A stretch of 6,885 bases of DNA from Coxiellaceae bacterium (GTDB taxonomy: Bacteria; Pseudomonadota; Gammaproteobacteria; GCA-013414725): assembly GCA_013414725.1 (NCBI GenBank), contig CP058706.1, forward strand, positions 51,599 through 58,483, in the 5' to 3' direction. The position numbers and the translations under genes are program-made. This document shows positions 6,431 to 6,885 of this stretch, one piece after another (within the stretch, counting starts at the first letter, position 1; every line of letters starts with the position of its first letter). The notes under the pieces were generated by a model that was not told where the DNA came from, did not search any database, and worked only from the letters and a program-made list of their open reading frames with translations.

Positions 6431-6885
6431 ATGGACATCGGAACCACAAATCGACTCACAATCTCACCTATCAATTTAAACGGACAGCCAGAAACCAATC
6501 TGGCAAACTTACAAGCTGATATCGCCATCACCGCGCCTGGTCAATTACGCGTAATTCGTCGTAATGGCTCATTGGCTGCTTATGATGATGGCAAAATTGC
6601 TATTGCAATGACCAAAGCATTTTTAGCTGTGGAAGGCGGCAACGCTGCAGCTTCCACCCGTATACGCGAGCTGGTCGCCCAATTAACTGATCAAGTGACA
6701 GCTGCATTAAAACGTCATTCGCCTGCAGGCAGTACTATTCACATCGAAGCCATTCAAGACCAAGTTGAATTAGTGTTGATGCGTGCTGGTGAGCATAAAG
6801 TGGCACGAGCTTACGTCTTATATCGTGAAGAACGCCGCAAAGCCCGACAACAACAAGGCATTGAAAAACAGAAACCACCGTTGCT
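6431..6885 (+). CDS. nrdA: Ribonucleoside-diphosphate reductase alpha subunit NrdA, N-terminal ATP-cone part, partial
   Basis: The first 151 codons of the class I ribonucleotide reductase large subunit are present and the gene runs off the right edge. The enzyme makes deoxyribonucleotides from ribonucleoside diphosphates together with the NrdB radical subunit. After a leader of about 30 residues, an ATP-cone covers roughly residues 33-125 (QLRVIRRNGSLAAYDDGKIA, AMTKAFLAVEGG, QVELVLMRAGEHKVARAYVL, YREERRKARQQ). This domain senses ATP/dATP and sets overall activity. The catalytic barrel with its cysteines is outside the window. The start ATG 6431 follows GGGAGGAG with a short spacer, a very strong ribosome binding site. 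The visible frame is unbroken. Identification rests on the ATP-cone and its tail; an NrdR-type or anaerobic NrdD ATP-cone protein is less likely, because NrdR carries an N-terminal zinc ribbon before its cone and the leader here does not look like one. Confidence 0.85.
   Translation, partial: MDIGTTNRLTISPINLNGQPETNLANLQADIAITAPGQLRVIRRNGSLAAYDDGKIAIAMTKAFLAVEGGNAAASTRIRELVAQLTDQVTAALKRHSPAGSTIHIEAIQDQVELVLMRAGEHKVARAYVLYREERRKARQQQGIEKQKPPL

Overview
This window looks like chromosomal DNA of a gammaproteobacterium of moderate to low GC. The rppH-ptsP gene pair, an Hsp33 with the zinc-type Cys motifs and an NrdA with an N-terminal ATP-cone are typical of that class. The sequence style would fit Legionellales or relatives (Coxiella, Berkiella, Aquicella), but that narrower placement is an inference without a search. 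No rRNA, tRNA, CRISPR array or insertion sequence was seen.

Layout. On the minus strand at the left edge lie rppH (446-920) and the start of ptsP (1-427), which form an operon. A 350-base gap follows. On the plus strand come a secreted serine beta-lactamase-like hydrolase (1271-2505) and a stand-alone CheY-like receiver (2531-2907). Facing them on the minus strand are a small secreted Cys-containing protein (2948-3328) and two tandem paralogues of an unrecognised ~250-residue family (3387-4139 and 4335-5078). A dispersed-repeat-like element and a terminator lie between the paralogues. On the plus strand again are hslO (Hsp33, 5277-6144) with a clear extended -10 promoter and a terminator hairpin, then the start of nrdA (6431 to the right edge). 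The nrdA leader has two near-consensus DnaA boxes spaced one helical turn apart and two inverted repeats.

The dominant anomaly is that nearly every complete gene is broken by small frameshifts: rppH 1, the hydrolase 4, the receiver 1, the first paralogue 2, hslO 2, and probably a compensating pair in the second paralogue. Almost all sit at homopolymer runs, and all can be explained by loss of one or two bases from the run. When the missing bases are restored, each gene reads through at its family length with all active-site residues present, and the two paralogues become nearly equal in length (about 251 and 248 residues). I therefore read the window as intact genes carrying homopolymer under-calls from sequencing or assembly, not as a decaying genome. 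Genes are annotated at their restored extents, with each break stated.

The best candidate for something undescribed is the tandem paralogue pair. It is recognisable as one family only once the frame breaks are repaired. No anti-phage or other known accessory system was found.
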